Part shown: positions 61,591-64,000 of the stretch, one piece after another
Layout of the letters: every line of letters starts with the position of its first letter
How positions within the stretch are numbered: the stretch's first letter is position 1
Assembly (NCBI GenBank): GCA_965153355.1
Contig: OZ231126.1
Location: 66,216,001-66,280,000 of the forward strand
Source of the DNA: Flaccisagitta enflata
Taxonomy: Eukaryota; Chaetognatha; Sagittoidea; Aphragmophora
DNA length: 64,000 nt
Direction of reading: 5' to 3'
Translations under genes and position numbers: made by a program
Notes under the pieces: generated by a model
The model's input: the letters and a program-made list of their open reading frames with translations, nothing else
The model's database searches: none
Told to the model about the DNA's origin: nothing

Positions 61591-61607
61591 GTTTCCCTGC
61601 CCTTTCC

Positions 61608-61763
61608 CCATTTTCGCCCCTGCCACACCCCCCATCACCCATCACCCATGTATTCAGGACGATGTCGCGCGTGGGTTCGCTTGGACATCAACCCCCAACC
61701 CCCCCCCAACCCCCCACCCCTCTCGCATGTGTTTAGGACCATGTCGCGCGCGGGTTCGCTTGG
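61608..61763 (+). pseudogene. Two tandem decoy copies of the exon 5 acceptor and 5' end
   Basis: C-rich sequence, TTCAG, then GACGATGTCGCGCGTGGGTT then CGCTTGG at 61658-61684; and TTTAG, then GACCATGTCGCGCGCGGGTT then CGCTTGG at 61737-61763. The true exon (61846) has the same first 27 bases with one change from the first copy. Both decoys keep the CG.GCGTGGGTTCG coding block (RAWVRL), then diverge. Splicing to the first would run in frame through proline-rich sequence and stop before the rest of the domain. Confidence 0.85.
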
Positions 61764-61845
61764 CGACAGTCATACACTCATCAATCCCCTGCCCCTGCCC
61801 CTGCCCCTTTTCGCCCCGGCCCCACCTTCCATCTCTTTTGTTCAG

Positions 61846-61992
61846 GACGATGTCGCGCGTGGGTTCGTTTGGCTTTGATGCAAAAGAAGCTTCCAGATTA
61901 TTTCACGTCTTTGCTGGAAAACCGCGAAGCTCTCAAAAATCACTACGAACCAGGATCAATCATGCTCGAGGACGAAGCAGTCGTCATTCAAG
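61846..61992 (+). CDS. RUFY: RUFY-like protein, exon 5
   Basis: Acceptor TTTTGTTCAG, then 2 bases, 48 codons and 1 base to donor GTGATG. With the G from exon 4 it reads [20 protein letters not shown], then [20 protein letters not shown], then LEDEAVVIQ. It matches the [45 protein letters not shown] segment of RUFY RUN domains, including the [12 protein letters not shown] motif. The next segment (GLLVGLNVIDAN in relatives) is not in the remaining 2 kb, so intron 5 extends past the window. Confidence 0.93.
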
Positions 61993-62003
61993 GTGATGGC
62001 AGG

Positions 62004-62068
<65 letters not shown>

Positions 62069-62175
62069 GACTGGATGGATGGATGGATGGATGGATGAAT
62101 GGATGGATGGATGGATGGATGGATGGATGGATGGATGGATGGATGGATGGATGGATGGATTGATTGATTGATTAC
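62004..62175. repeat. (GATT)n and (GGAT)n arrays
   Basis: GATT tetramers at 62006-62067, GGAT at 62071-62160, then GATT again. They start about 12 bases inside intron 5. Confidence 0.95.
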
Positions 62176-62589
62176 GAACTTCATCACAGGAATGTGTTGC
62201 CTGATTAAAAAACGTAATCGAACATCTGATATATTTACAGATAAATGATCTTTTAATTGTTTGGTTCAGACATGTCACGATACTATCGTCTGGGCGATTT
62301 ATCGGGTCGATTTCTATATTTCTAGATAATCTTCCTGATTCACCAAAACACAAATGTATCGGGTCGATTTTTCGTTTTTTTTTCCGGCACTTAGAAACGG
62401 CATTTTGGCAGTGTTTAATACCAAAGCAATGGAAAAAACATAGCAAAATCAGAGACCTCTGCAAAATATCTTTTAGATGAGACCTTGCTGGATGTCTTAG
62501 CTTTATCTGTTTAGAAATGACATTAGGATGAAGACAGTAGTAATTCTTATTGGAATTCTCGACAAATTCGGACATCATGACGTCATGGC

Positions 62590-63135
62590 CAAAGCCAGCA
62601 AAATCTAGGCCTGTACTCGCGTACTATACCTTTTGTCAGGTTTTTTGCTATAGTAAGGGTAGTAAGTAATGCCAGTCTCAGAGCTATTAGAAAGAATCGA
62701 AGGCTGAAATTCTGAGGCTGGTCAAGCTTGAAGCTTGGCCCAGGCCAATGCAAGACCACTTTGGACAATCATACTGTACAAATGCAACCCTACTTTCAGT
62801 GGAACTCGATCGATGGGTGGACTGGTCAACGAAAGAAAGAAAGAAGGAAAGAAAGAAAGAAAGAAAGAAACAGGCCAGCAAAATCTAGGCCTGTACTCGC
62901 GTACGATACCTTTTGTCAAGTCGATCAATGGGTGGAATGGCCAGCGAGAAAGATAGAAAGACAGACAGAAACAAAGACAGAAAGAAAGAAAACATAAAAC
63001 AAGTAAGTCGAGTTGAAAAACATAGGCCTGTACCTCAGTGAAATACCTTTTGTTGTTTGAATATTGAATATATATATGTGAATAATAGGAGTCAGAAAAG
63101 ACCGGCTGTACCTCTGTGAAATACCTTTTCATAAG
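62590..63135. repeat. Four-copy GGCCTGTAC...ATACCTTTT repeat
   Basis: AGCAAAATCTAGGCCTGTAC then TCGCGTACTATACCTTTTGT occurs at 62598 and, with one change, at 62877. Shorter relatives lie at 63023 (AGGCCTGTACCTCAGTGAAA then TACCTTTTGTTG) and 63104 (CGGCTGTACCTCTGTGAAAT then ACCTTTTC). CGATC(A/G)ATGGGTGGA also repeats (62808, 62923). (GAAA)n tracts lie between copies. Confidence 0.75.
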
Positions 63136-63620
63136 AGTGTAATTCAATAAGAATGAACGAGGGAAAAAGCAAAAACCGTTAAGTCTTTAAGAAAGAGTAT
63201 ATGAGATTTTTTTCTCAAGTAAGAATTTCGAGAGTCATTAACTTCTCAAATTTGACGTGTAAAGAAAGATAAAGTGTTGAATAAAAAAAAAAGGATGGAT
63301 GGGGACGCGATTAAACCGAAAGCCGATTTTTCCCTCTCAAGATAACTGTAATTTAATGTATGTACGGCGGGAAACGTTATAAGACGCGAGTGAATTCGAA
63401 GGATTTGGTATTTTTCCATCTCATATCTAAGTTTTGTTTCTCTCTCTCTTTTTCCCATTTGTCATTTTTAGATTTGGCTTGAAAAAAGATGCCCTGCCGA
63501 GTTGAGTGACTCGGGAGTCGAGTCGCAATCGCTGATAAGAAATCAAGAAACCACGATTGAATAGTAAGAAAATAACTATGAGTAAATAGACCAATTGTTG
63601 AGGTTAGATGCTCGTGTTAG
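63136..63620. other. Upstream region of the right-edge open frame
   Basis: A pyrimidine tract ending TTGTCATTTTTAG at 63471 is a good splice acceptor, followed by a short open stretch (63472-63564, ends TAG) that could be a 5' untranslated exon. This is speculative. Confidence 0.3.
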
Positions 63621-64000
63621 AATGTGAAAAAAAAGCTAGACCTAAGACTAAGAGAAAGTCTTTGTATGATTCAGTCTTGGACTTTTTTGGTCATTTCGTT
63701 TGAAGGAAAAAAAAACCTCTCATTATTGGAAAAAAAAAGAGCAAAAGGGAAATTGAAAATGTCGCTTGATTGGATTACTGGTGATGATGATGAAGAGAAT
63801 ACGCCTAAGCCCCAGCCGGACCTCAAAATTGAGACTAGTGTCACAGTAATTAAAGAGGAAAACATTTCCCACAATTCTTCGCCTTCAGTTTTGGTGGACG
63901 CTGTCACAATCGACTCACTTCCGGTTCACGATTTCACGACGGAATCGCCTTTTTTGTCGGAGCGTCAAAATGCAACGGTCAACGGTACCCAAGGCACCTT
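63621..64000 (+). CDS. Unknown acidic protein, N-terminal part, runs off the window
   Basis: The frame is open from just after a TAG at 63618 to the window end. ATG codons are at 63666 and 63759. The second, in a GAAAATGTC context, begins MSLDWITGDDDEENTPKPQP, then DLKIETSVTVIKEENISHNS, then SPSVLVDAVTIDSL. It is rich in D, E, S and T with no membrane segment or motif, so it looks like a disordered N-terminus. The 31 codons between the two ATGs are Lys-rich and less convincing. I do not recognise the family. It lies where RUFY intron 5 should be, so it could be a nested or following gene, or an alternative first exon. Confidence 0.5.

Overview
The window is eukaryotic, almost certainly from an invertebrate animal. 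Its only convincing genes are split by introns and belong to animal-type families: a RUN-domain protein of the RUFY family and a membrane-anchored M13 (neprilysin/ECE-type) peptidase. The DNA is AT-rich and crowded with microsatellites, minisatellites, LINE fragments and foldback elements. I cannot name the phylum or species. There is no sign of operons, rRNA, CRISPR or prokaryotic genes.

Layout. At 1-23 kb, minus strand, there are two exons that fit one M13 peptidase gene: a transmembrane exon at 22636-22763 and the DPCxDFYxFACG exon at 1250-1412. About 21 kb of repeats separates them and the gene runs off the left edge. At 23-40 kb I recognise no host gene. This stretch holds palindromic elements, a (GT)n array and the 3' end of a jockey-like LINE with an (AAC)n tail. 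From 40.58 kb rightward, plus strand, come the first five exons of a RUFY-like gene (40581-40770, 41509-41598, 42924-43021, 48012-48144, 61846-61992). Splice phases agree at every junction and the exons give a near-continuous N-terminus and first half of a RUN domain. The rest of that gene lies beyond the window or in an intron that continues past it. At the right edge (63621-64000) an open frame with two possible starts encodes an acidic, Ser/Thr-rich peptide I do not recognise.

The repeats are the main content and are strongly structured. (1) A group of short non-autonomous elements, here called families A, B, C and E, share the ends AACAAGGC...hairpin-CTAA(AA) and a (GGAC/GACC)n-type array inside, but differ in the rest. 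They repeatedly insert into T runs and into each other, and resemble Helentron-associated elements (HINEs). (2) At least 13 palindromic elements have unrelated terminal inverted repeats but the same TA target duplication (Tc1/mariner/pogo-type). (3) A few foldbacks have other target duplications: 8 bp at 3285-4020, and 4 bp at 9906-10528 and 43787-44419. (4) A 4.75 kb foldback (51416-56167) has arms built of alternating modules of about 160 bp, each retaining a LVNSIIEGP/LVNCITEGS-like peptide. (5) Family D carries a GGCCCTTTGGGGCCGCTGCC core next to 19-bp tandem repeats. Several nests are three deep and can be dated relative to one another.

Two observations bear on gene function. The 3' part of RUFY exon 4, with its splice donor, is duplicated next to (GA)n arrays. 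The 5' end of RUFY exon 5, with its splice acceptor, is present three times in tandem directly after a 1.6 kb (TTG)n array. Both ends of the 13.7 kb intron 4 therefore carry duplicated, potentially competing splice sites.
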